A stretch of 6,436 nucleotides of DNA from Frankiaceae bacterium (lineage in GTDB: Bacteria; Actinomycetota; Actinomycetes; Mycobacteriales; SCTD01): positions 1 through 6,436 of the forward strand of contig JAJAYV010000204.1 in NCBI GenBank assembly GCA_026786045.1, given 5' to 3'. Below are positions 6,216 to 6,436 of the stretch, in pieces (position 1 is the stretch's first letter; every line of letters starts with the position of its first letter). Under the pieces are notes generated by a model. It saw nothing but the letters and a program-made list of their open reading frames with translations. It was not told where the DNA came from and searched no databases. The position numbers and the translations under genes are program-made.

Positions 6216-6436
6216 GGGGCGGCGCTGGCCAGCGCGGGCGCCGGCTCAGAGGTGCCTGCCGGCGACTCCTCGCGCAGCGGGAAGGCGTGCTCCGGCCGCC
6301 AGGCGACGACGACCTCGTCGCCGCGGTGGGCGGCGGCGTCGGTGCCGTCGTTCTGCGCGAAGACCGCGAGGTCCTGGCCCCAGCCGGTGCGCACGACGTA
6401 CTGCGTCGACAGGCCGGTGAACGACACGTCCGTGAC
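6212..6436 (-). CDS. potA: Polyamine ABC transporter ATPase, PotA-like, C-terminal part only
   Basis: Only the last 74 residues are in the window; the gene starts beyond the right edge. The frame is open to the edge and reads VTDVSFTGLSTQYVVRTGWG, then GDEVVVAWRPEHAFPL. This matches the TOBE domain at the end of PotA/MalK-type ABC ATPases, where DVSFTG..TQY and the W.PEHA motif are characteristic. The tail after PEHAFPL is a low-complexity Ala/Pro/Glu stretch. The nucleotide-binding domain is not visible, so activity cannot be judged here. The stop overlaps the potB GTG start (GTGA). An internal GTG at 6427 is not a real start; the same frame continues upstream with VTD. The missing upstream part probably follows or precedes a PotD-like binding protein gene. 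Confidence 0.88.
   Translation of the reverse strand, partial: VTDVSFTGLSTQYVVRTGWGQDLAVFAQNDGTDAAAHRGDEVVVAWRPEHAFPLREESPAGTSEPAPALASAAP

Noticed and set aside
1..6436. tRNA, rRNA, CRISPR, insertion sequence or attachment site.
   Set aside because: I looked for repeated spacers, transposase-like frames, terminal inverted repeats and tRNA-like cloverleaf arms and saw none; nearly all of the window is accounted for by metabolic and transport genes.

Overview
The window is very GC-rich DNA with strong G/C bias at third codon positions, GTG as well as ATG starts, and tightly packed genes with 4-nt overlaps. This fits a high-GC actinobacterium; I cannot name the genus from sequence alone. No RNA gene, mobile element, CRISPR array or phage gene is visible. 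The content reads as one polyamine (putrescine/spermidine-type) uptake and catabolism cluster.

Layout, left to right. (1) Positions 1-1028, minus strand: a class III PLP aminotransferase cut off at its C-terminus by the window edge. (2) Positions 1029-1520, minus: an Lrp/AsnC-family regulator whose stop codon directly abuts the aminotransferase start (TAGATG), so the two are probably one transcript. (3) Positions 1521-1694: a 174-bp divergent control region with candidate back-to-back promoters, a 9-bp direct repeat, a 10-bp palindrome and a small hairpin. (4) Positions 1695-3104, plus: a second, different class III aminotransferase. (5) Positions 3101-4510, minus: an FAD-dependent amine oxidoreductase of the DAO/PuuB type, convergent with (4) and sharing the four bases CTAG that hold both stop codons. 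(6) Positions 4507-5316 and 5313-6215, minus: PotC-like and PotB-like ABC permeases. (7) Positions 6212-6436, minus: the C-terminal TOBE part of a PotA-like ATPase that enters from beyond the right edge.

The right half is an operon transcribed leftward (potA, potB, potC, oxidoreductase), with every internal junction a GTGA or ATGA overlap. The likely logic is that PotABC (with a binding protein presumably encoded outside the window) imports a polyamine, while the oxidoreductase and the two aminotransferases convert its terminal amines to aldehydes or pass amino groups to a keto acid. The Lrp-type protein is placed to sense a substrate or amino-acid product and control one or both divergent transcripts. 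Exact substrates are inferred from context, not read from the sequence.

I did not find evidence of an undescribed system. The most informative points are the structured divergent control region, the two dissimilar aminotransferases around the regulator, the shared CTAG stop, and family-level departures in the permeases.
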